DNA from: Auriscalpium vulgare
Lineage: Eukaryota > Basidiomycota > Agaricomycetes > Russulales > Auriscalpiaceae
Length of the DNA stretch: 64,000 nt
Direction: 5' to 3'
Assembly: GCA_019915015.1 (NCBI GenBank)
Contig: JAHBBC010000009.1
Span: 1,724,521 to 1,788,520, forward strand
Shown in pieces: positions 33,813 to 45,900 of the stretch (positions are counted from its first letter, which is position 1; each line of letters starts with the position of its first letter). Under the pieces are notes generated by a model. That model saw only the letters and a list, made by a program, of their open reading frames with translations, was not told the origin of the DNA and did no database searches. Both the position numbers and the translations under genes were made by a program.

Positions 33813-35240
33813 ATGTTCGGTGTTCCCATTGACCTTGCGATCCTATGGGCCCTCCTCGGCAGCAGTATCCTGTACGGTCGGTCGTGCCTCCACCTCTGCG
33901 CTCCTGCGTGGCCACTGACACACATCATAGGCATACACGCAGTGACATTCGGCAACGCCGTGCGGGTGCTCATTTTCAAGAAGCGGCGGGAGGCGCGGCA
34001 CCCGCGTCTCATCGGCGCGACCTTCCTGCTCTTCGCCTTCGGGACGACGTACATTGCTATCGCCTTCCGGCACGTCCTCGACGCATTTGTCTGGTATGAA
34101 GGCCCGGGCGGCGCGCAGGGCCAACTCTCCCAGATCTCGAACGTCTTGGCCAACGTAAAGAATGCGATATATATTGCCCAGGTCCTTACAGGAGACGCAA
34201 TGCTAGTTCGTCGTATTGATACCTGTCGTCGGACAACTGCTGATCCCAGTCGTGCAGATTTACAGGTGTTTCATGGTTTATGGGAGAGCTTGGTGGGTCA
34301 TAGTTATCCCGGTTCTTCTTTGGATAAGCTGCGCAAGTACGTGCTCGCAATTATTTGCTAGCTTCGAGTCGTTGACCGCTTTCGCTAGTATTGGGCGCGT
34401 TCGTCGTCTACATCCCGTTCACCCTGCATGTGCACGCCGTACTGAGCGTCGGCAGTCTGAGACCCTTTATCACGGCGGCGATGAGTAGCACGCTGGCTAT
34501 CAACATCTTCTGTACATGTTCGTCGATTTCAGCAGGTTCACGCTACTCTCATTGCCTGACGCATCTATAGCCATGATAGTCCTGCAGATCTGGCTGACAC
34601 AGCGGCGTTCTCTACTCGTATTCGGTCGGGACGGCGTCATCCGCGGCCGGTCATTTAATCGTGCCATTGGCATCATCGTCGAGTCAGCCTCGATGTACAC
34701 AGTAACTGCGATCGTCTTCTTCGCGCTCGAGTTAACCAAGAGCAACGCCGAGTATACCGTCGCCGAGTGTGTGAGTCGCATAATGACACTGTTTTGTCAC
34801 ATCAGAATGGCACTAACTTGCGCCTAGATCGTACAAATTATTGTATGTGCTTCTTCTTGTATGAATGCCATTCTCGCCTCAAGGATTTACCGCAGGGCAT
34901 CGCATTCAACCTGATCATCATCCGCGTAGAACGCGGGCAATCTATCGAGACGCAAGGGGCGACCAGCACGGTGATCCACATCCCTCGCGCTGACGCGCTC
35001 CAGTCCCCAGGCCGATCGTCGAACGGCTTATCGGACTCTCTTGGGCGCACCGGCACAAGCATCGGCACACCGCTGCCAATGCACACTGCGGTCCTGCTGC
35101 AGCCGCTTAGGATGGGCCGCCAAGGCTCTGTCGAAAGCTTTGGTAAGGAGCGGTTCAAGTCTAATGACGTTGTCGATATCAAGTCTGTGGACTCACAAGC
35201 GGTGAGCCTTGCTGCGACTTTGCGATGTCATACTGGATGA
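33813..35240 (+). CDS. Multi-pass membrane protein of basidiomycete type (seven-helix-like)
   Basis: Seven exons: 33813-33876, 33931-34205, 34258-34336, 34389-34511, 34571-34770, 34828-34842 (15 nt) and 34896-35240, giving 366 aa. The first 260 residues have about seven hydrophobic segments, among them ATFLLFAFGTTYIAIAF, WWVIVIPVLLWISCA, VVYIPFTLHVHAVLSV and ASMYTVTAIVFFALEL, plus the landmarks VYGRAWW and QIWLTQRRSLLVFGRDG. The tail is soluble and Ser/Gly-rich. This architecture is common and expanded in Agaricomycetes and resembles the DUF6534-like proteins; ligand and function are unknown. It lies between WPGY genes 2 and 3 in the opposite orientation. The exact 3' end could differ if there is a further intron at the GTGAGC near 35199. 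Confidence 0.75.
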
Positions 35241-35487
35241 CGACGTTCGTCAACAGTACTAGTGATTCTGCGCTGTACTTTGGTGGAGATGGGGCAACTT
35301 GCCATCGGACAGCCTGGATATCTAAATTCGAATTCTGACCTCTTCCCTTCGCGTCCGTCGACTCTCGAGCTACATACTAACAATGGTGCGATTATTTATA
35401 TGTCGAGAAATGTGAAGGCTCGGCCCTCCATCGGTTGAAGGACGAGATTTTACGCCTGAAAAATGTGCATGCAACAAGCTATTGACG

Positions 35488-36464
35488 TCACCCGGTCAAC
35501 GAGAAATCGAGCCAGGAAAACACAAAACGCGACAGCCGCAGGATTGGGAACCACTTGTCAAGACCTGCATTGACTAAACCGATGACCGTAATCTCGTGCA
35601 GACTAAGTCTTTCTCCACCAATAGTTGCTTGTACTTCTGAACCATGACACTACATTTCATCAAAGTAAGCAATCTCCTCAGAAATAGGGCATGCAAACTA
35701 GGAGACGAACCTCTAAGAAGGAGGCAATCGCGAACGCAATGCGTTTTAAGAAGAGCGCAATGTTTATGCGCTCTTCTGCACGTCCTGTGTCGACGCGGAT
35801 GTGCGTGGAATAGTCAGTGACTCCTGGCCACTGGACGTATCGGCTTCAAAATGACGGTCACAATGAAGACGGCAAGCAGCACTCACGTTGATGCAGATTT
35901 TGATACTTCCGTACGCTGTGCGCCCTACAGGAGCGGGGTCATCGCGTCCCCTAAGGCTCTCGATGCGTCTCATCGTCGCGTCCGACGCCGGGACGCCGAC
36001 CCTCCCACTCTCGTGGACAAAGAAAATCGGCAACTGCAGCGGCCTCCAGCGATCAGGATGTGGAATCTTCTGGCTGACGACACTCCCAAGGCTGCGATCG
36101 TAGTAGTGGTCCAAGCACCACCTGTGCTTGCCATTCGTCGCTACAAGAGGCTGGGCACCCACCACGGTGGGTCTGGAAATAAATGCGGCGCCGGGCCAGC
36201 CGTGGACGTCCCAGGAGGGCTTCAAGGAGTTTGCATTGACCTGGAGGATGGTTGAAAAGATGGCGTGTGCGACTTCTGGGTAGAAGGAGTTGGAGATGTA
36301 TCCGTCTCCGAGGAGGTCCGGAGGTGGGGCAGCCGAAAAGCTCTGCGGCGCGTAGGCCTGCGCAGGAGTTTGATTCTGCATTGAAGAAGAAGTTATATGA
36401 TGTTAGGGCAGGCATACTTGTGAAGCGGGAGACGCACTTCGAAGTATTGATGCGGCGAGTACAT
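35488..36464 (-). CDS. WPGY-family protein 3 (uncharacterised)
   Basis: Four exons, all phase 0: 36464-36438, 36375-35887, 35830-35711 and 35649-35488, giving 265 aa. Landmarks: a 9-codon first exon; PPDLLGDGYISNSFYPEVAH; GWPGAAFISRPTVV; LDHYYDRSLGSVVSQK; LPIFFVHESGRVGVPAS; WPGVTDYSTHIRV opening the 120-nt third exon; and a last exon with ATIGGERLSLHEIT and VIGLVNAGLDKWFPILRLSR. Intron 3 has a GTTCGT donor; the acceptor TGTAG was chosen because only that choice restores the family frame. No targeting signal. Function unknown. Confidence 0.85.
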
Positions 36465-39400
36465 GGAACGAGTGCTGGAGCAAAGACGGGGATAAAAGCG
36501 CCTGCTCCCCAAGAAGCAGCCTTATTTCAAAGCTCTTTCTTCAGTCCGCACTATGGCTCCCTAGGCAACCTCACAACAAGGACCAAAAACGGATTAAGGA
36601 TGTGTGCCGCTTTCTCAACAAGGCGACCCCGGCTAAACGCTGCGAAAGGTTAACGATCACGGTGGCGCGGGCTTATTGTACGCTTGACGTACCATTCGAT
36701 TTAACAAGGTTGGACGCGTTCATGTACTCTCATAGCGAGCACTTTGAGTGCACTTTGAGGGCGTCGTTCTGCCTCGTGTGGCAGCCGGTCCGGTCCAAGG
36801 CACGCAGGTAAAGAGCACAGCCATCGCACCGCCACGCCTCGGATGCAGATCTCAGATCCCGACAGTTGCACGGAAGACATGCCTGGACATGCGATGAAGA
36901 AATAGACTGATATAGATGAAAGGGGATTACGCACGACAAACAAAAATCGACTGCCCACTGCGCCACCTACGTTGACTTTCCGACGGCAGGCGGCGATGTT
37001 GTTCCAGCCGGAGCTAAATGGCCTTGAAATGGCCATTACCTTAGTTACCTACCGATGGACTGGTTTCGCGCCACGACTGGTGAGGTTTGAAACCCAGAGG
37101 CTTTATTCATTCTATGGTCAGTGATCGGACGGGCAGGTGCAGAAGCGACGTACCAAGTCAGCTACGTTCCACAAGGGAGAACTGAGACAACATTGCCTCA
37201 GGGAGTTGTGGTTCGAGTATCGGGCTCATGGTTCGTTGTCGGCCGCTGGACACAAGCACCAACCGAAACCGGCCACGATTCTGCCTCCTAAGGCATCAGT
37301 ACTTAGCAAAGCATTGATTATGTACGAACCATACCGGGTTCATAATTACAAGGTAAGAATGGCCTGTGTTTCTGGCATGCACTGAGGATACGAACTTTCG
37401 CGAGGTTGGCAGCGGGATGCGATTGTTGATCTGGTGGCGTGGGAATCATGACAAACCTGGCGCAAGCGAGAGCATGGGCGCTGCAAGTGCGCGGAACAAG
37501 GCTTGCTGTCGGCGGTCTTTTTTCTATAAGTTTCATTGACTTTCGGTTGGCCGTTTGCAGCGTTTCTCCCTCTGTTCGCAACGATTCTCATTGTCGGCTG
37601 CACAGTGCTTTCATCAAGAAGCGCTAGTCTACCTAGTAGGCACCTACTGGTCTCTGTTGCCGACCTTGCCATGCGGGAGACAGTCATTCCGCCAGAAAGG
37701 AGTCTACCACGGCTCGAACTATCAACCGACAGAAGGTCCTTGATCAGGCTCGACTCGCCGGAGGAGTCTGTCTTACTCAAGGCGAGTTTCCACGACGATA
37801 AGGTTTTTTTTTCTGGCCATACGGTAGGTTTACTTACTGTCTTTACCTCTTCTCTTCTCACACAGCACTACTTTGTTGATTGTGCAGGCTGAGTCTGGGC
37901 ACCGCGGCAGCAAGGCTCATCACCAATCCGCCAGTTTGTCAGGCTCCTGTCGCAGACTTTGGAAACGCCGATGAGCGCTTTCCATCTGCTGGAATGATTT
38001 ATGGGCTGATCTTCGCTTTCCCTTGGTGGCCGTGTTATTGGTCTCGGTCTCGTTCTCTTGTCTTGTAGGTCACCCATGTTACACCCTAGATCGACGAGAG
38101 CGCAGCTACGTAACTGTTTCGCTTGTTGGATGACTGGAACGACCGGCCTGTGCTTGGTCGCTCTTAGATATCCCTCCCTCCCGCACTCCAGGTCTCTGTC
38201 TCCACCGTGGCCATCTCGTCGCTGCCGGAATACAACTTGGCCTCGGCGCGCGAATCCGCCTCAGGCTTCACATACCACATTCCGAAAACATTTCGCCGAA
38301 AGCGCACTACCGGCCTCCCAGCGACTAGGATTCTCAAGCTTTTGGCATAGCTGCTTTATCTGGGCAGTCACGAGTGATGCACATTCGGGTACTCAGGCCT
38401 CCAAGTGGTCGTTCTCTCCATTGCTGTTAGGGGGAGAAGACAAGAAGTACTTCACTACGGGCGCCGCTGAATTGAGATTGCATTGGAACAACGGCCGTGA
38501 CTGCGCTGGAAGTCAGGGTTTTAGGATGCCTTTCTAGGACAGGATGATTTGGGAGTCTGGAGTCTGGATGGTAAGCGCACAGCTCTTAGCATTTGCATCT
38601 TGAGCTCAAGAAGCCAAACAGACCTCATCTCGTTGAAGAAACCGATCAATCTCATAATCGACCCCGCGAAGCCACCACCTTGCCTCAAGTGCCGAGCTTC
38701 GCGGACTGCAGCTACAACAAAATAAAGCCTTGTTTGTGGCCATGAAACTTGATCATCTTTTGATGGCTCTGCTGGCCTGCTTCTGCTTCTTGAGCGTTCA
38801 TCGACGCGCTTCGTCATGCACAGTTGAATGTGCTGGACGCCCATGTACGTTGAAACACTTGGCGCCCACTAGCTTGTAGTCGGAAAGGGCATCGAGAAGC
38901 AGCCGAAGACACTGCTGAGTATCTACCTGGGGCCATTGCATGCTGTTAGCGTCGGATCTCGAACTTTCGGAGTACATCGGATAAGACGAGTACGGGACGA
39001 AGCTAAGAAGGAACGAGACCTCCGGCGCGTCATGCTCAGCGGCCGCCGCGTGTGCGACTGGCTTCTTACCATACTACCATACGCCGAGAATCGTTGTACA
39101 CAAGAAGACGGATCGCGGAGAAGTACGCGGCGCCGAAGCGTATCGTTGAGCGCTGACATGTCTCGGCGACAACGAAGACCCTCAGGCTAATGGGAATCAA
39201 GTCTTCGACTTCGCTTTGGGAACAATGAGCCCTAGCGCACTTGGGCCGCGTTCGGATCTCGGGCTGTAGAAGCACACCATTACCTGTGCGCCCACTCCGG
39301 TGGGAAGCCCATGGACACTTTGTTTGCTCCGCAGTTTCGATGCAGATGGCTTCTTTTGTGTACGGCTTCGCGATCACAGTGACGGTGAATTGGTCAAGTC

Positions 39401-39934
39401 GAGTCAAGTTGATACCTTCCTCGTCACAAGGTGCTCCGTGTCTGGGCTCCTCCTGGCGCGACACGGACGTGCTGATATGTCAGTAGCATTTGTTTCCAAT
39501 CGAGCTAAGCCCACGGCGAACGAGGACGGGAGGAGTCAAAAGCGGAAAGAGTCGACAGTAATTGCATGAAGAACCGAAGTCAGCGGATCCAATTGATGCC
39601 CCCACATACCACGCTTTGGCATTGTAGGAAATGCGATGACGGTCGAGACGTCGACGGAACCGCGCACCGCCCCGGAGTGGTCGACTCGCTGCTGATGCGC
39701 CCAAGGCGGCCCGGGTGCCCGTGAGCTAGGACAATAAATTAAGGCTGTACTTTCATTAATTCGGGAGCAATGCAGGAAGGCTACAGAGGGCTACAGGAGG
39801 GTATCATGGATGACGGGCCGTATCCAAAGGTATGATATGATCGAAGGATGAGTATGTGCGGAAGAACTAAAGTAATACTGAACCAAAACTTGTAACACTT
39901 GGGTGGGAACAAAATAGAAGAAATTGGAGACGCT
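36465..39934. other. 3.5-kb region without a called gene
   Basis: No frame shows a known domain. A plus-strand frame at 37536-37892 reads FAAFLPLFATILIVGC then LELSTDRRSLIRLDSPEESV and could be part of a decayed or rapidly evolving gene. The frame at 38058-38537 looks non-coding. No WPGY-family motif was found here by eye. Confidence 0.4.
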
Positions 39935-40892
39935 CTATAGGATGATGCGCGAGAGCTTGATGATCGGCTGCCAGCTGCCAGCGGAGACGTGAACGACACC
40001 GATAATGGTAATTTCCTCCCTCCTGATGCCGGTCGGGCCTCCGATCATGTAGGCCGGGTTCGCTCGCTGCATCGGATCGCCTTCGCATTGCTGTGCAGGC
40101 GAGTCAGGAAACCACATACAGCTAACCGAAAAGCAGACAAAGCGCACCTGAAGGAATGCATCTACCGACCGCCCTACATGGCGCACGAACTTCTCGAGGG
40201 TAATAGGGTTGCGGTCCGGTGTTTCATCCCTTGTCTGGAACTGACGCTTCCAGTCCTTGTAACCAGGCCACTGAAGAGATGGAGTCAATGATCGTGGAGT
40301 CAATGGAGTCGGCGAAATAGCACACTTACAGCGATCCGGAGGTGAGTGGAGGCTTTACCGCCGATTGGGGCTGCGTGGCGGACGCCACGCAGACTGTGAC
40401 AGTTGCCTGTCAACGCGTTCGGGAGCGTAACGCCGAGTGCGCCGTTCTCGTGCACGAAGAACACCGGCGACTCGAGCTGTGCCTCCGCGACGTACTGTCG
40501 CTGGTCGGTGACGCTATGTGGGAACCAAAGGCGTTGGGGGATGACACTGCCTGATGAAGGGTTGAAGTAGTAGTCGAGCAGGCGAGTTTGTCCATTCCCG
40601 AGCGTGATGAAGGCGGCACCAGGCCAGCCTTGGGGACTCCAAGTCGGATGAAGGTTGGGAGATTGGACCTTGAGGAGGCACGCAAAATAGTACTGCGCTC
40701 CGTTGGGACTGAACGTATTCGAGATGTAACCATTGAGGTAGAGCTCTGGGCCTGGGTTGGGTCGGGTCAGCTGGGAGGACTGTCCTGGCTGCTGCTGCCC
40801 GGAGCCATAGCCCTATGGTAGCGAAGGCATTAGTCAAAAGGGACAGCGGAGTAGTTTGCGAGTCTCACCTGCTGGTAGTAAGGATAGCTCAT
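39935..40892 (-). CDS. WPGY-family protein 4 (uncharacterised, best-preserved motifs)
   Basis: Four exons, all phase 0: 40892-40869, 40812-40330, 40270-40148 (123 nt) and 40090-39935, giving 261 aa. Landmarks: MSYPYYQQ first exon; a Gln/Gly-rich linker; ELYLNGYISNTFSPNGAQ; GWPGAAFITLGNG; LLDYYFNPSSGSVIPQR; ESPVFFVHENGALGVTL; WPGYKDWKRQFQTRDE with RNPITLEKFVRHVGRSVDAF; and MIGGPTGIRREEITIIGVV followed by HVSAGSWQPIIKLSR. It shows the clearest family consensus and is the best query for a homology search. No signal peptide, membrane segment or recognised catalytic motif. Confidence 0.88.
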
Positions 40893-42917
40893 ACTGATCT
40901 ATGTGATGAAATGTGCACGGGAGGTGAAGATGTACGGAAGGTGATGTCAACTTCGCAGAGCAGGCGGGTCCTAATATACCCGCCCTCCCGCCTCTTCATA
41001 CAATCACTGCTGTGTGGACACATTAGGAGGCGATGGCCTCCGAGTATCTGTCGTGTTCGCCTCGCGAGAGCCCTGGCCGGCGCCGAACTTTCAGATTTCG
41101 GCGACGTTCGGTCTCAACTCGCCGAACGGAGCAGCGGAGGGCGGCACCACAAACAGGGATAGACAGTTGGACACCTGGAATCTGGCCAAACCGCAGTCTT
41201 GAATCACGGACGAGTCAGGCGCCCAAATACACATATGTGGGTCCGAGAGTGTGGTAGAGGCGGGAGCCTCGGTCTCGAGGACTGCGGGTGGTGTGTTTCC
41301 TTCTGTTTCATCCGTCCAGCCAAACATGTTCTGTAGTTGCGGCGCACACGGGGCGGGGGCGCAGGGAAGCCACTGATTCAGAGCTGTAGGGGTTTGCCGG
41401 GCTTGCTGGGCATCTGGCGATCTCTGGGCGGCTGTCCTCGAGGGGACGCCGCTTGCCAGATCAAGGGCGCGAACAAGCGGTAGCAGGGAGACAGCTGAGG
41501 AGGGTTTATGTGTACGATACACCTGGCGACGCCAGGTATGCGGTGCGCGCACGGCCACCGTGGCTGTGACGATCTGCGGTCAGATACCCGCTGCCTTGCG
41601 GCAGGCGATGGGGCTGACAGCACCGGACTGCGCCTGACGGGCTCCCGCCAAAGATGCGGAGGTATGTTCGTGTGCGCCCGAAGGGAGTTAATTGTGAAGA
41701 GCATCGATCTCACGACGGGATCCAGCTGCGGCAATTTGCACATGAACAACGAGATGGCGTTCCTCCATCTACAACAGTCGGATCAATATGTAACGTTGCA
41801 TCGCTCGACGACCAGACGTACGATGGGTCTCTCGACGTCACTTTGACTAAATCACATTCATCGTCCGCAGCAGTCGTGCACCGCCCGTTGACGCCGATTT
41901 CTGCCCTGGATGGCCAATTCATCGCAAGCTCCGAGATAGTGGAACTCACCACGATTACATCGTGCCCGCCTTTCATCACCGCCGTCCCATTACCAAGTGT
42001 ATCCGGGGCCCAATACCACGGGATTTGATTCCATATACACAACCGGTGCTTACGAGCGTTGTTTCTCCTGCGGCAGACCAGCACGGTGTTCAAACCATGT
42101 ACACCGGAGAAACGGGTTTATCGACACGTGGCGAGGTCCTAGAGGGTCCTAGCATGCGCTTTCCTCGGTCCCGGATGCTGCTGGTTGGACCGCTGGGTAG
42201 GTGCACGGAACAGCGAGTGCTTATTGGGGGCGGAGGCAGTGACTCGTTGAGGTCTGAAGACGGGCGCATCATGGGCGGTGTCCTCTTGTCCAAGTTTGGA
42301 CCGTAAGCGCACTCCGATGTCATTTTTGGCACAAAGCGGAGGAATGCCGTCCAGTGGCTGATGGTGCAGGGGCCTATGTCGGCGCAGAGAGGGCCTGGGC
42401 GAGGGACTGAGACGTCGGCAACGATAGGGCAACGTTCTTGACTTGAAGGCAATGCGAGCATGCCAGCAGTTCGGCGGGCTGTCAGAGGAGAGACAGCGTG
42501 CCTAGGCATCTTGCTCCTCCTCGACTTCGGTGCGATTTTCTGGCGAGAAACGGGCTGGTTGTGAAGGACCGACTGCAGGATTGTAGCTCGATTGAAGAAA
42601 GTGGTTGAAGCCGTGATACTGTAACTGAGCGTGGGATTGCCCACGAGTCGCAGAGTCAACGGCCCGTTGGCAGTGGCACTGCAAGGCCGGTGCTATACAC
42701 CGCATGTCCGTTGTCAAGCCCGTCATTTGCAATGCCTTGCCTCTGAACCATGCATGTTATGTCCAAGTGCCCTTGGGCCTTAGACTAGCACCGCCAACAC
42801 GTTCCAAATCCAGGCCGTTCATTAGAATATTAGATAGAAAATGCACGGATATCTCCTTCCAGTGGGGTCCAACTAATCGATCACGTACACAACACCGCTG
42901 GCAAAATCCTACAGCCC
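40893..42917. other. 2-kb region with unassigned minus-strand frames
   Basis: Open minus-strand frames occur at 42659-42090 (189 codons, with ALPSSQERCPIVADVSVPR), 42093-41710 (with IPWYWAPDTLGNGTAVM) and 41558-41091 (with NMFGWTDETEGNTPPAVLE). They may be exons of one gene ending at 41091, but no domain or reliable splice chain links them. They remain uncalled. Confidence 0.35.
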
Positions 42918-45900
42918 CTACAGCCCCTCGAAGAAGCTCAAGTCTTGCGCCGACAGCCCGCCTGCGCCACGTTGCCCTTGTGTCGAAACAGGTGGAGGCA
43001 GCGGTGTCCGCGCCTTCGCAACCCCACCCCCAGCTGCGTTGCCCCCCACGAGCAGCGCAAGCGGTGTCGAATCAGGCGAGTAGCCCCGCGCCTGGGGCGT
43101 CGGGCGCGACAACGCACCCCCTGGGGGCGGCAGCAGCGGCGTGGGGGCAACAGCTGCGCCTGGCGGCCGCAGAAGGGGCGCAGCCCTTGGAGGAGGTAAA
43201 AGCGGCGTGTGCCCTGGAGGAGGCAGCATCGGCATCGGAGACGGCGTTTGCGTGGTGCTCTGCGGACGCGTCGACGCGCCGAACAGCCCCAGCACCGCCG
43301 GCGACGACGCACTCTGTTGCAGGCTGAACTTGCTCCCGAAGTCGACGGGCGTGCTCGCGTCCAGCAGGTCCGCAGCCGTGCTCACACCACCTGCGGGCGG
43401 GGGTGGTGGTGGAAGTGCTTCTGGTAGCGGTGAAGGCGGCGCGGGCCAGCGTCCTGGACGCGCGGCCGCCGTCTCCAACAGGCTGAGCGTCTTCTGATGC
43501 CCGCGCACCTTGTCCACCATGCTCTTCGGGGCGGCTGGCTGCTGGCCAAACACAGCAGGGGAGGACACGGACGGGGCGACGGCGGAGAACTGGGCGTCTG
43601 TTGGCGTGCCGAAGAGGTCATTAACGAAATTGTCGGGCTGTGAGGGCGGCGGCGGGGGCAGGGCTTCTGGGAGAGGCGAAGGCGGGGCAGGCCAGCGCCC
43701 GGGCCGCGCTGCCGCGCGGGACATCAGGGAGAGGGTGTGCTCGTCGTTCGCGGACCGATCGGAGCGCCGTCGCTGGAGGAGCGTCTTCGCAGGCGACGGC
43801 GAGATCACTTGCACGGGCGGCAAAAGCGCGGAATCCGGCGTCTGCGCCGGCGCCGATGAGACGAAGTCGCTGAAATCGTCGAAGACAGAAGTAATTGGCG
43901 CATGGCTTGGCTTGAATGCAGGCGGTAGTATGTCAGTGGAGGGAAATGCGGTGTTCATGAAGGAAGCCGAGGGCGGGAGCTGAGGCGAGGCGGAAGAAAG
44001 GAAGTCAGAGAAGCCGTCGTCATTATCGGGGATAGTCGTAGTGACGCTAACTTTCGGGGTAGACACGTTAGGAGCTGGCAATGAAGGTGGAAATAGGGGA
44101 GGCGAAAGTGACAATGGACGTGAGAGCGGTGGGGGAATCGGTGACGCGGTCCTGAAATACCCCGGGCTTTGTGCACGCGACGAAGAAGTTGTGTGTGAAA
44201 GGGAGCTCCCTGGAGGAGAAATGATACCTGGCCGAGGCGATGCTGACGGTGGGGGAGAAAGTGTGTACGAAGTCGGCTTGGACCCCGGCGGAGGTGACAG
44301 CGCTGGGGGCTGCCTTGTTGCAGCAGGTCGCATTGAGAGACTGACCGGAGCAGCCGCCGAAGCAGATCCCAACACCAAATCGTCGAAATCTGGGAACAGC
44401 GAAGGCGTTGTGGAAGGAGTTGTGCTCGCCGGTGCGGGTACGCTGGAGAACCCAGAGATCAAGTCATCTTCGGCGGGGGTTGACATCATCGAAGCGATGG
44501 ATGAGTGGCTATTTTCCCTCCCATGGCGTGCGGGCCGTGACGTAGGGCGCGACGACATGCTGAGGGGCGCCTCGCTGCGATCAAGGCTGGAAACTGACGA
44601 CGGCCCCGCAATCGGCTCGTCGAAAGACATAAACAGCCCACCTGCCTGGTGAGTTTGTCTTGCGCTCGCACCTGGCGGTGGCGGAAGTATAGGCGGCAGC
44701 TTGCTTTCCACACGCTTGGCCGGCGGTGCATTGAACTTGTCGAAGCCCCACTCGTCCGTCGACGATTCCTGCCTCAGGTGATCGCCTTGAACGTCCACTT
44801 CTCCTAGAAACTCAAGATCATCCGACGACAGAGCGAGTGAGTTGCGCGCTGATGATCGGGGACGAGAGAAGCGGCCGAGAAATCGCGATACTGCGGAGGG
44901 AGCGGGCGTAATAGGGGGAGTCTTTTCTCGGGAGATAGGCTCGAAAGTGGGAAGGCCGGTGTCGGAGTAGGATGATGTGGCGGTAGTGGTAATGCTCTGC
45001 GTGGAGGCGAGGGTTGGTGCCGGCGACGCGGATATTGGAGACACGATTGATGGGGACCGAGAGTGTGTGGTGCTAGCCAACGGAGGGGCTGAAGCAGCAG
45101 ACTTCACGCTATCGATGCTCGTGCGCGCAGGTGGCTCCTCCTTAGTTGGAGTCGGGGTGGAAGTCTCCTGCACCGGCGATGAGACCTTGACGGACCCCGA
45201 CGCACGTCTGCCCCACAAACTCGCAAGCAGCCCCCCGCTTTTCTTCGCCTTCTCCTCAACCTTCTCCTCTTTTTCTTTCTCCAGTATCCGCCAGCCTGTG
45301 GGAATGTCGTCCGTGACGACCTCGACCCGTGATTTAACCGCCGTCTCCCAGGCAGTGGACCCTTTCGAGGCGAGGAAGTTGGCAAGGGGACTGTTGCGAG
45401 CAACAGTAGAATTGCGCGAGAGCTTGACGGCGTTTGCGAGTGCTTTCCCCGTGAATGATTTGCCGAATGGTGTCAACTGCGGGAGGGTGAGATCGGGGAT
45501 GTAACGAGTACGTAGAGCATCTCTAAATTTGAAATCAGAATATGGCAAAGTAGCGGCAGAACGAATTAGCGTACAAGTTCTCAACACTGTCCATACCCGT
45601 TTGCCATCGCCTTTGCCACTGAAATTCATCCTCAGATGTCTCAGGTTCGGGCCAAGCTGTCTTCGAGAGCTCTTCGACTTGAGCGAGTATTCCCGCAAGA
45701 AGTTCGGGAGGCTAGATCTCGGTGTCAAAATGGTATCTGATAGTTGGAGAAGTCTACGCACCACCCTGCGGTCCATACGCTCCTTGATCCGTCGCGCTGC
45801 CTCCCATTCATCTTCGTGTTCCTCTTCAACCAACTCCTCCTTCTGCACGGACCACCCAGACCCCCACTCGTCTCCTGGAAGACTATCCTGCGCACCGAAG

